Shown in pieces: positions 1 to 5,694 of a stretch of 5,905 nucleotides of DNA. A model generated the notes under the pieces. It was not told where the DNA came from. It saw only the letters and a program-made list of their open reading frames with translations, and did no database searches. This DNA is from Holosporales bacterium. GTDB lineage: Bacteria > Pseudomonadota > Alphaproteobacteria > Paracaedibacterales > UBA11393. A program made the position numbers and the translations under genes. The DNA lies in contig DPKF01000122.1 in assembly GCA_003542655.1 (NCBI GenBank), positions 1 to 5,905 on the forward strand, read 5' to 3'. Position 1 is the stretch's first letter. The number at the start of each line of letters is the position of its first letter.

Positions 1-1109
1 GCGTCCTCCAATAATTTAAGCCCCTTACTTAAGGTTTCACGAAATTTCTCTTCCTCAGTCTTAAAAGTTTGTTCAATAAAGCTTTGTGCACGTGGAAGTT
101 CCGTATACGTTGTGCCCATTGAAGATACTAAAGCAGGCACAAGCTGATGCATTAAAGGATTTTTTGCCCCCAGTAAATGGGCATGACGCATGGCACGGCG
201 CATAATACGTCGCAATACATAGCCACGTCCTTCATTAGATGGCATAACGCCATCAGCAATCATAAAGGAACAACTTCTTAAATGATCTGCAATAATATTA
301 TAGGATTGCGCAGCCCCTTTATTGCCCACAATCTCTTGTGTTGCCTGAATCAAATTTTGAAAGAGATCAATATCATAATTATTGTGAACACCTTGCAAAA
401 CAGCAGCAATACGTTCTAATCCCATACCTGTATCAACAGATTGCTGTTTCAGATTAAGGCGCGTCCCATCTGGCAACTGCTCGTACTGCATGAAAACAAT
501 ATTCCATATTTCAATAAAACGATCGCCGTCTTGATTTTTTGTTCCAGGCAAGCCGCCAAAGACTTGTTCTCCATGGTCATAAAAAATTTCTGTACACGGT
601 CCGCATGGGCCCACATCACCCATAGACCAAAAATTATCACTCGTTCCTATTTTAATAATTTTATCATCAGAAAATCCGGTTATTTTTTTCCAAATTAAGG
701 CTGATTCAGTATCTTCTGCATAGACTGTCACGACTAGTTTTTCTGCAGGAAGTGCAAATTCTTTTGTTAAAACATCCCAGGCAAATTTAATAGCCTGTTC
801 TTTAAAATAATCACCAAAAGAAAAGTTCCCCAACATTTCAAAAAAAGTATGATGACGCGCCGTATAGCCAACATTATCTAAATCATTATGTTTACCGCCG
901 GCCCTGATGCATTTTTGTGCAGATGTTGCACGCACATAATCACGTTTATCTTTACCTGTAAAGACATCCTTAAAAGGAACCATACCTGCATTTGTAAACA
1001 TAAGGGTTGGGTCGTTTTGGGGTACCACAGGGCTGGATGGCACATGCGTATGGCCGTTATTTTGAAAATAGTTTAAAAAAACATGTCGGATATCAGATAA
1101 GGTGTGCAT
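1..1109 (-). CDS. alaS: Alanyl-tRNA synthetase, N-terminal part (runs off the left edge)
   Basis: Cytoplasmic class II enzyme that charges tRNA-Ala with alanine, using ATP. I translated the minus strand by hand: 369 codons are open from the ATG at 1109 to the window edge, about 40% of a usual AlaS of roughly 870-880 residues. The visible part covers the catalytic domain and the start of the tRNA-recognition domain. Diagnostic blocks are DPTLMFTNAGMVPFKDVF (33-50), RATSAQKCIRAGGKHNDLDN (60-79, motif 2 region), HHTFFEMLGNFSFGDYF (86-102), SMGDVGPCGPCTEI (162-175) and DTGMGLERIAAVLQG (226-240, motif 3). The editing and C-Ala domains lie outside the window. The start is fixed by an in-frame stop at 1131-1133; the ATG at 1114-1116 is out of frame. 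No convincing ribosome binding site precedes the ATG. The gene follows the 161-residue ORF by 64 bp on the same strand and may also have its own promoter. Identification is secure. Confidence 0.97.
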   Translation of the reverse strand, partial: MHTLSDIRHVFLNYFQNNGHTHVPSSPVVPQNDPTLMFTNAGMVPFKDVFTGKDKRDYVRATSAQKCIRAGGKHNDLDNVGYTARHHTFFEMLGNFSFGDYFKEQAIKFAWDVLTKEFALPAEKLVVTVYAEDTESALIWKKITGFSDDKIIKIGTSDNFWSMGDVGPCGPCTEIFYDHGEQVFGGLPGTKNQDGDRFIEIWNIVFMQYEQLPDGTRLNLKQQSVDTGMGLERIAAVLQGVHNNYDIDLFQNLIQATQEIVGNKGAAQSYNIIADHLRSCSFMIADGVMPSNEGRGYVLRRIMRRAMRHAHLLGAKNPLMHQLVPALVSSMGTTYTELPRAQSFIEQTFKTEEEKFRETLSKGLKLLED

Positions 1110-1138
1110 ACTGCATTGAATATAAAAATCTTAATCCT

Positions 1139-1167
1139 ATTGTGCCTTATTTTAAGTCGCTTGTCAT
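1139..1167 (-). promoter_or_regulatory. Candidate sigma70 promoter for alaS
   Basis: On the minus strand, ATGACA (1162-1167, five of six matches to TTGACA) is followed after 17 bp by CACAAT (1139-1144, four of six matches to TATAAT). It starts just past the stop codon of the upstream 161-residue ORF. It predicts a transcript start near 1131 and a leader of about 22 nt. This is a consensus match read by eye, and the AT-rich background makes chance matches common. Confidence 0.4.
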
Positions 1168-1173
1168 GCGCAC

Positions 1174-1659
1174 TTATTTAGGTTTTATCGGTTCAGTTAG
1201 TTTAAGGGTCAAAATTTCAATACTGCGTTCTTTAATCCTTGTAACCAATTCCGCAATAGCTTCTCTGTGTATTCTTTTTCGATCTTCAATTTCTTCCGGC
1301 GTCCCTATATTTGGTAATGGAATAGTTTTTTTTTGAGCAGTAAGTAAATTGATCTTACCAACATAAAAGGGTACAACCCATCTTATACGCGGTGTCGTAA
1401 GGGTTACATCATCAAATTGAAAGTCACTCAATGAAACAGCCCGTACATCTTCCTCTTCATCAGAATCCTCTGAGCTATCTGTATCCGAAGAAACGCCTGC
1501 CAATGAAGTTGTTCTGGAAGCGTCAAATTCAGGAGATTCGACCTGCCCAAAACGCGGCAAATTTAGTTTTGGTATACGTGGAGTTGGCGTTTTTTGTCCT
1601 TGTTCACCATCAACACCATACAAATAAACACATGAAAAAAGAATAAGAATTAAGAACAT
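1174..1659 (-). CDS. Hypothetical protein with hydrophobic N-terminus and acidic patch
   Basis: I do not recognise this 161-residue protein. Residues 2-15 form a short hydrophobic stretch (MFLILILFSCVYLYG), which could be a signal peptide or anchor. It lacks the usual positive charge at the front, and Cys10 sits in a poor lipobox (LFSC) very close to the N-terminus, so lipoprotein status is doubtful. Residues 20-50 are Pro/Arg-rich and polar. Residues 57-71 are almost only Ser, Asp, Glu and Thr (SSDTDSSEDSDEEED). Residues 90-118 hold an FYVGKINLL segment. Residues 120-150 look like a charged amphipathic helix. The ATG is the only plausible start: GAGGGG lies 4 nt upstream (1664-1669), and an in-frame stop lies a few codons further up. 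Overlapping plus-strand frames lack such a start signal. The gene sits between rpsI and alaS with its own candidate promoter. Export to the envelope or outside the cell is an inference; the function is unknown. Confidence 0.72.
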   Translation of the reverse strand: MFLILILFSCVYLYGVDGEQGQKTPTPRIPKLNLPRFGQVESPEFDASRTTSLAGVSSDTDSSEDSDEEEDVRAVSLSDFQFDDVTLTTPRIRWVVPFYVGKINLLTAQKKTIPLPNIGTPEEIEDRKRIHREAIAELVTRIKERSIEILTLKLTEPIKPK

Positions 1660-1663
1660 TGTT

Positions 1664-1669
1664 CCCCTC
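1664..1669 (-). promoter_or_regulatory. Ribosome binding site of the 161-residue ORF
   Basis: GAGGGG on the minus strand, 4 nt before the ATG at 1659. This is the main evidence that the unrecognised ORF is really translated, and it fixes the start. Confidence 0.65.
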
Positions 1670-1713
1670 GCTATGATAGGTTAATTTTAGAATAAAAAAT
1701 TAGATTACTGAAC

Positions 1714-1743
1714 AGTAAACGCGAAAACTATATAATTTGTCAA
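1714..1743 (-). promoter_or_regulatory. Candidate sigma70 promoter for the 161-residue ORF
   Basis: On the minus strand a perfect TTGACA (1738-1743) is followed after 18 bp by TTTACT (1714-1719, four of six matches to TATAAT). It lies downstream of the rpsI terminator and predicts a leader of about 45-50 nt before the ATG at 1659. With the terminator, it argues that the ORF is a separate transcription unit from rplM-rpsI. Confidence 0.5.
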
Positions 1744-1783
1744 AGTAAAATTTTATACAGCGCTATAGTTTGAATACATCAAC

Positions 1784-1808
1784 AAAAAAAGGAGAGCAAA
1801 AGCTCTCC
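1784..1808 (-). terminator. Rho-independent terminator of rplM-rpsI
   Basis: On the minus strand GGAGAGC, a TTTT loop and GCTCTCC form a perfect 7-bp stem (1791-1797 with 1802-1808). It is followed directly by seven T residues (1784-1790). It begins 25 bp after the rpsI stop codon. A T run also lies on the plus-strand side (1812-1817), so it could work in both directions, but no plus-strand gene leads into it. Confidence 0.92.
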
Positions 1809-1833
1809 TGATTTTTTGAGTCGATAAAAATAC

Positions 1834-2355
1834 TTAGCGTTTTGAGAATTGGAAACGCTTACGTGCTTTTGGTTGACCATATTTTTTACGTTCAACTTCA
1901 CGTGCATCGCGTGTTAGAAATCCACCTTGTTTTAATACTTTATGTAAATCTGGTTCATAAGCAACAAGCGCTTTACTGATTCCATGACGCACGGCACCAG
2001 CTTGTCCTGAAAGACCGCCACCTTTAACTGTACAAACGATATCATACTGATTTTTACGATTCGTTGTGTCAAAGGGTTGTTGTAAAAGCATTTGAAAAAT
2101 GGGACGTGCAAAATATTTATTGCCTTCACGGGTGTTTACAAGCATTTTACCAGAACCTGGCTTAATCCAAACACGTGCAATAGAAGACTTTCTTTTACCT
2201 GTTGCATAAGCTCTACCTTTTTCATCAAGCTTTTGCTCGCGTTTCTCTGCTTCTATTTGCTGCACTGCAACGGCTTTTGGCGCTGTTGAAGCGGCGGCTG
2301 CCTTTGTTTCTTGTACTGCTGATTTTAGGTCGTCTAAACCGATTTTATTTTCCAT
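1834..2355 (-). CDS. rpsI: 30S ribosomal protein uS9
   Basis: Small-subunit ribosomal protein whose C-terminal tail reaches the P-site tRNA. It has 173 residues, longer than the roughly 130 of E. coli. The extra length is an N-terminal extension rich in Ala, Lys and Glu (about residues 1-45), as seen in many alphaproteobacterial uS9 proteins. The conserved core starts at GRAYATGKRKSSIARVWI and continues through CTVKGGGLSGQAGAVRHGIS and GGFLTRDAREVERKKYGQ. It ends in the basic KARKRFQFSKR tail, so the protein is complete. AGAGG at 2362-2366 lies 6 nt before the ATG, inside the last codons of rplM. Only 2 bp separate the rplM stop from this start, so translational coupling is likely. A strong terminator follows. 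Confidence 0.97.
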   Translation of the reverse strand: MENKIGLDDLKSAVQETKAAAASTAPKAVAVQQIEAEKREQKLDEKGRAYATGKRKSSIARVWIKPGSGKMLVNTREGNKYFARPIFQMLLQQPFDTTNRKNQYDIVCTVKGGGLSGQAGAVRHGISKALVAYEPDLHKVLKQGGFLTRDAREVERKKYGQPKARKRFQFSKR

Positions 2356-2357
2356 AA

Positions 2358-2822
2358 TTAACCTCTTTTTGCATTTTTAGAGTTAAGAGCAGCAACATCT
2401 AAAATTTCTGGGTTTTGCGCTGTGTGTGGATGTTCAGATCCAGGATATACGCGTAATTTTTTCAACACTTCACGCCCTAATGGTCCACGTGGGATCATGC
2501 GTTCAATTGCTTTTTGAACAACACGTTCTGGGTGTTTACTTGTTAAAATTTCTTTCATCGTGCGCTGTTTAATTCCACCAGCAAACCCTGTATGCCAGAA
2601 AAAAAGTTTATCTGCTAGTTTATTACCTGTAAGGTGAATTTTTTCAGCATTAATAACAACAACATGGTCACCACAATCAACGTGTGGTGTGTAAAATGGT
2701 TTATTTTTTCCACGAAGATGTGTTGCAACCACAACAGCTAATCGCCCTAAAACGATATCTTGCGCGTCAATTAAAATCCACTTTCTTTTAACGTCCTCTG
2801 AACGAATAGACTTTGTTTGCAT
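2358..2822 (-). CDS. rplM: 50S ribosomal protein uL13
   Basis: Large-subunit ribosomal protein, an early assembly protein that binds 23S rRNA. The reading frame is open upstream to an ATG at 2942, but I place the start at the ATG at 2820-2822, giving 154 residues. This matches the family length, is preceded by AAGGAA at a 7-nt spacing, and begins MQTKSIRSEDVKRKWILIDA like other alphaproteobacterial members. The 40 extra upstream codons would run back through the promoter and a terminator hairpin, so they are almost surely non-coding. Conserved blocks are KWILIDAQDIVLGRLA, TPHVDCGDHVVVINAEKI, HTGFAGGIK, RMIPRGPLGREVLKKLRVY and HPHTAQNPEILDVAALN. It is the first gene of the rplM-rpsI operon. 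Confidence 0.97.
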   Translation of the reverse strand: MQTKSIRSEDVKRKWILIDAQDIVLGRLAVVVATHLRGKNKPFYTPHVDCGDHVVVINAEKIHLTGNKLADKLFFWHTGFAGGIKQRTMKEILTSKHPERVVQKAIERMIPRGPLGREVLKKLRVYPGSEHPHTAQNPEILDVAALNSKNAKRG

Positions 2823-2829
2823 TTTAAGT

Positions 2830-2835
2830 TTCCTT
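2830..2835 (-). promoter_or_regulatory. Ribosome binding site that decides the rplM start
   Basis: AAGGAA on the minus strand, 7 nt before the ATG at 2822. It supports the 154-residue uL13 over the longer open frame beginning at 2942. Confidence 0.8.
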
Positions 2836-2853
2836 TGACTTATGTATGTATAA

Positions 2854-2882
2854 TTTATACCTGATTCGTCATGAAAGTTCAA
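2854..2882 (-). promoter_or_regulatory. Proximal sigma70 promoter of rplM-rpsI (P2)
   Basis: On the minus strand TTGAAC (2877-2882) and TATAAA (2854-2859, five of six matches to TATAAT) are separated by 17 bp. The expected transcript start is near 2847, giving a leader of about 25 nt that contains the ribosome binding site. The -35 box begins directly after the T run of the upstream hairpin. Confidence 0.65.
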
Positions 2883-2883
2883 G

Positions 2884-2912
2884 AAAAAAAGTGTGGTAAT
2901 ATAGAACCACAC
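2884..2912 (-). terminator. Intrinsic-terminator-like hairpin upstream of the rplM promoter
   Basis: On the minus strand GTGTGGT pairs with ACCACAC (2906-2912 with 2891-2897) in a perfect 7-bp stem with an 8-nt loop, followed by seven T residues (2884-2890). The next gene upstream (maeB) is on the other strand, so no annotated gene ends here. It may stop transcription started at a distal promoter (P1), acting as an attenuator or ending a very short RNA. It could also shield rplM from antisense transcription across maeB. Confidence 0.7.
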
Positions 2913-2930
2913 CATCAAAACTGTTTTTAA

Positions 2931-2959
2931 ATAATAAAGCAAGACATCTTTACTTGCAA
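2931..2959 (-). promoter_or_regulatory. Candidate distal promoter (P1) facing rplM
   Basis: On the minus strand TTGCAA (2954-2959, four of six matches) is followed after 17 bp by TATTAT (2931-2936, five of six matches). The predicted start near 2924 lies only about 12 nt before the hairpin at 2912-2891. Transcripts would therefore end after about 40 nt unless they read through. Confidence 0.45.
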
Positions 2960-2981
2960 AATTTTCATCAAATTATATAGC

Positions 2982-3009
2982 TTGCAAACTTATAGCTAGA
3001 AAATATGTT
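2982..3009 (+). promoter_or_regulatory. Candidate promoter for maeB
   Basis: TTGCAA (2982-2987) and TATGTT (3004-3009) are separated by 16 bp and would give a leader of about 50 nt. A competing candidate is TTGTAT (3030-3035) with TATAAA (3052-3057), also 16 bp apart. That one would start the RNA near 3064 and leave almost no leader before a GTG at 3072. The sequence alone does not decide between them. Confidence 0.3.
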
Positions 3010-3062
3010 TAGACTTATTGAACATTTCGTTGTATTTTGGAAACATCTATTTATAAAGCGAT

Positions 3063-5351
3063 TTGTTTAAAGTGTCAGATATTTATACCCAATCTGTGGC
3101 ATACCACAAAAGAAAACCTTATGGTAAAATTGCCATTCAATTAACAAAACCCATGTCTGATCAGTTTGATTTAAGCTTGGCTTACTCCCCTGGTGTGGCA
3201 CGCCCATGTGAACTTATTCATGAAAACCCTTTGGAGGCTTATAATTTAACTTCTAAAGGCAACTTAGTTGCTGTTATCTCTAATGGTACTGCTGTTTTGG
3301 GCCTTGGTAATATTGGGGCACTAGCATCAAAACCTGTGATGGAGGGAAAAGCAGCACTTTTTAAAAAATTTGCAGGTATTGATAGTATTGATATAGAAAT
3401 CGATGAAACAGACCCTGATAAACTAATCGACATTATCGCATCACTGGGGCCATCCTTTGGTGGCATTAATTTAGAAGATATTAAAGCGCCTGAATGCTTT
3501 TATATTGAAGAGAAATTAAAAGAACGTATGGATATTCCTGTATTTCATGATGATCAGCATGGGACAGCCATCGTTGTTGGTGCAGGTATTATTAATGCTT
3601 TAAAACTGGTTGATAAAAAAATTGAAGATGTGCGTATTGTGTTTAATGGGGCAGGATCTGCTGCCATTGCATGCGCAAAATTATTACTGGTGTTGGGTGC
3701 TACACCAAAAAATGTTTTAATGTGTGACCGTGAAGGTGTCATTCATTCAGACAGAACCTTTGACGAAGCTGATGTTAAACGTCAATTTTTGACAGATGGG
3801 CCAGAGCGCACATTAAAAGATGCACTTACAAAAGCTGATGTTTTTATTGGGCTTTCTGCTGCTAAATCTATGAGCGCAGATATGGCGGAGGTCATGAATG
3901 ACAAACCAATTATTTTTGCCCTAGCAAACCCAGAACCTGAAATTCATCCTGATATCGTGTCAAAAGTTCGCCCAGATGCCATTATGGCAACAGGTCGCTC
4001 AGACTTCCCTAATCAGGTTAATAATGCCGTTTGTTTTCCATATTTATTTAGGGGCGCATTAGATGTTAATGCGACAGCTATTAACGAGGAAATGAAAATT
4101 GCTTGCGTACATGCCCTTGCAGCAATTGCTCAAGCTGAATCGACAGATATCGTAGCGAATGCCTACGGTGGGGTTCATCACACATTTGGCCCTGAATATA
4201 TTATTCCAAAGCCTTTCGATAAACGCTTACATATGGTGTTGCCTTTAGCGGTGGCAAAAGCGGCGATGGACTCGGGGGTTGCAAGGCGCCCTATTGAAGA
4301 TTTTAAATCCTATGCAAAAGATTTAGAAGAATTTGCCTATACGTCATCACAAGTTATGCGACCCATTTTAGAGATGATTGAAGAAAATCATCAACATCCA
4401 CCACGCATTGCCTTTGCTGAAGGTGAAGAAATTCGTGTTCTTCAAGCGGTACAAGATCTTGTGGATAAAAAAGCATGTCGTCCCATTTTAATTGGGCGAC
4501 CTGATATTATTCAACAGCGTATTGAAAAGCTATCTCTACGTTTAGTACAAGATCATGATTTTGATGTCGTTAATCCGGCACAAGACGCACGGTTTGATCA
4601 GTATTGGCAAGCCTATCATGATTTGATGGAGCGTTCAGGCGTCACTGCAAGTGTTGCTAAAAATACACTGCGAACCAATTTTACTGTCATTGCTGCTATG
4701 ATGGTCAAATTAAAAGATGCTGACGGTATGGTGTGCGGTAGCATAGGTCAGTACGATAGCCACAAAACAGATGTAGAAAATATATTAGGGTTTAAAAAAG
4801 GTGTCCATCACTGCACGGCACTTAATGTTTTGTCGATGGATACCGGTCCATTATTTATTGCAGATCCCTTAACAAGCGAACCTCTAACCATTGAACACAT
4901 GTTAGAAATGACCAGTCTTGCCATCGATTGTGTAAAGCGTTTTAATATAGAACCAAAGGTTGCGTTTGTTTCACGGTCAAATTTTGGAACAAGGAACCAT
5001 GAAAGTGCTCTTATTATGCGTGAGGCAGCGCAACAAGCAAAAGCACGTCATCCAGACATTCAAATTGATGGTGAAATGCACGCCGATGTTGCCTTAACAC
5101 CGCATTTGCGCCAAGCAACAATGCCGCACTCTACTTTAGAGGGTATGGCGAATGTATTGATTATGCCCAGTATTGATGCAGCGCATATTTCCTATACGAT
5201 GATTAAAGCATTAACGCAAAAAAATAGTATTGGCCCTATTTTATTGGGTGTGGATGCACCTGTTCATATTGCAAGCCATACGGTGAGTGTACGTGGTTTG
5301 GTTAACCTATCTATGCTTGTTATTGCAGAAATCAGCGCCATCAATAAATAA
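3063..5351 (+). CDS. maeB: NADP-dependent malic enzyme with C-terminal phosphotransacetylase-like domain
   Basis: Cytoplasmic enzyme that oxidatively decarboxylates malate to pyruvate and CO2 with NAD(P)+ and a divalent metal, linking the TCA cycle to pyruvate and NADPH. It has 762 residues, the full length of the large MaeB form. The malic N-domain (about 15-150) has the catalytic Tyr41 in LAYSPGVA, Lys96 in MEGKAALF and the metal-binding ED in NLEDIKAP (136-142). FHDDQHGTA (161-169) follows. The Rossmann domain has FNGAGSAA (194-201), ANPEPEI (288-294) and NQVNNAVCFPYLFRGALD (317-334). Residues about 430-760 form the phosphotransacetylase-like domain (DGEMHADVAL 669-678). In this family that domain is regarded as regulatory, binding acetyl-CoA, rather than catalytic. 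No frameshift is seen. The start is uncertain: an in-frame stop at 3054-3056 leaves TTG at 3063 or GTG at 3072 (759 residues, MSDIYTQ...), and neither has a clear ribosome binding site. It is probably cotranscribed with the rhodanese gene. Confidence 0.95.
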   Translation: MFKVSDIYTQSVAYHKRKPYGKIAIQLTKPMSDQFDLSLAYSPGVARPCELIHENPLEAYNLTSKGNLVAVISNGTAVLGLGNIGALASKPVMEGKAALFKKFAGIDSIDIEIDETDPDKLIDIIASLGPSFGGINLEDIKAPECFYIEEKLKERMDIPVFHDDQHGTAIVVGAGIINALKLVDKKIEDVRIVFNGAGSAAIACAKLLLVLGATPKNVLMCDREGVIHSDRTFDEADVKRQFLTDGPERTLKDALTKADVFIGLSAAKSMSADMAEVMNDKPIIFALANPEPEIHPDIVSKVRPDAIMATGRSDFPNQVNNAVCFPYLFRGALDVNATAINEEMKIACVHALAAIAQAESTDIVANAYGGVHHTFGPEYIIPKPFDKRLHMVLPLAVAKAAMDSGVARRPIEDFKSYAKDLEEFAYTSSQVMRPILEMIEENHQHPPRIAFAEGEEIRVLQAVQDLVDKKACRPILIGRPDIIQQRIEKLSLRLVQDHDFDVVNPAQDARFDQYWQAYHDLMERSGVTASVAKNTLRTNFTVIAAMMVKLKDADGMVCGSIGQYDSHKTDVENILGFKKGVHHCTALNVLSMDTGPLFIADPLTSEPLTIEHMLEMTSLAIDCVKRFNIEPKVAFVSRSNFGTRNHESALIMREAAQQAKARHPDIQIDGEMHADVALTPHLRQATMPHSTLEGMANVLIMPSIDAAHISYTMIKALTQKNSIGPILLGVDAPVHIASHTVSVRGLVNLSMLVIAEISAINK

Positions 5352-5359
5352 GGAATAAA

Positions 5360-5662
5360 ATGATTGAAAGTTTATTCGTTAATACGCTGAATGAAAATTT
5401 TGATAGCTTTTTTGTGATCGATGTACGTGAAGAGGAAGAATATAACATTGCACATATAAAAGATGCAATGCTAGCCCCTCTTTCAGAGCCTCTTCCTGCG
5501 GTTCAAAACAATGGTAAGGCAGTGGTTTTCATGTGCCGTTCTGGTAAACGCAGCTTAATCGCTGCAGAGCACTATCAGGTTAACAATCAATCTGAGACAG
5601 TCTATAATTTAGTGGGTGGTATTCTTGCCTGGCAACAACATGGCTATCCCGTTATTTCTTAA
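5360..5662 (+). CDS. Single-domain rhodanese-like sulfurtransferase
   Basis: A 100-residue protein of the one-domain rhodanese family. These proteins carry sulfur as a persulfide on a cysteine and hand it to an acceptor; the substrate here cannot be read from the sequence. Visible motifs are VIDVREEEEY (19-28), AHI (31-33, in place of the usual GHI), the six-residue active-site loop CRSGKRS beginning at Cys59, and LVGGILAWQQHGYPV (84-98) at the C-terminus. The catalytic Cys and the loop's Arg are present, so it should be active. No signal peptide or membrane segment is seen, so it is probably cytoplasmic. AAGGA (5350-5354) overlaps the maeB stop codon and lies 5 nt before the ATG. The 8-bp gap implies an operon with maeB and possible coupling. 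No terminator follows in the 32 bp before the convergent gene. Confidence 0.9.
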   Translation: MIESLFVNTLNENFDSFFVIDVREEEEYNIAHIKDAMLAPLSEPLPAVQNNGKAVVFMCRSGKRSLIAAEHYQVNNQSETVYNLVGGILAWQQHGYPVIS

Positions 5663-5694
5663 TAGCTTTAGACGATTATAACCCTAATTCGGGA

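Noticed and set aside
441..1336. Several plus-strand open frames of 62-109 codons across the alaS region and the 3' part of the 161-residue gene.
   Set aside because: They lie antisense to alaS, whose conserved motifs are clear, or to the 161-residue ORF, which has a better start signal. They show no recognisable domains and are shadow frames.
1431..1646. Plus-strand 71-codon frame opposite the 161-residue ORF.
   Set aside because: It has no ribosome binding site and low-information His/Pro/Lys-rich sequence. The minus-strand frame has a promoter, a ribosome binding site and greater length.
2820..2942. 40-codon N-terminal extension of uL13 with a hydrophobic segment, starting at the ATG at 2942.
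   Set aside because: It would be encoded by the promoter and terminator hairpin. The family length and the AAGGAA site both support the ATG at 2822.
4380..5351. The C-terminal phosphotransacetylase-like region of maeB considered as an unusual fusion with an active second enzyme.
   Set aside because: This domain order is the normal large MaeB form, and the domain is generally considered regulatory.
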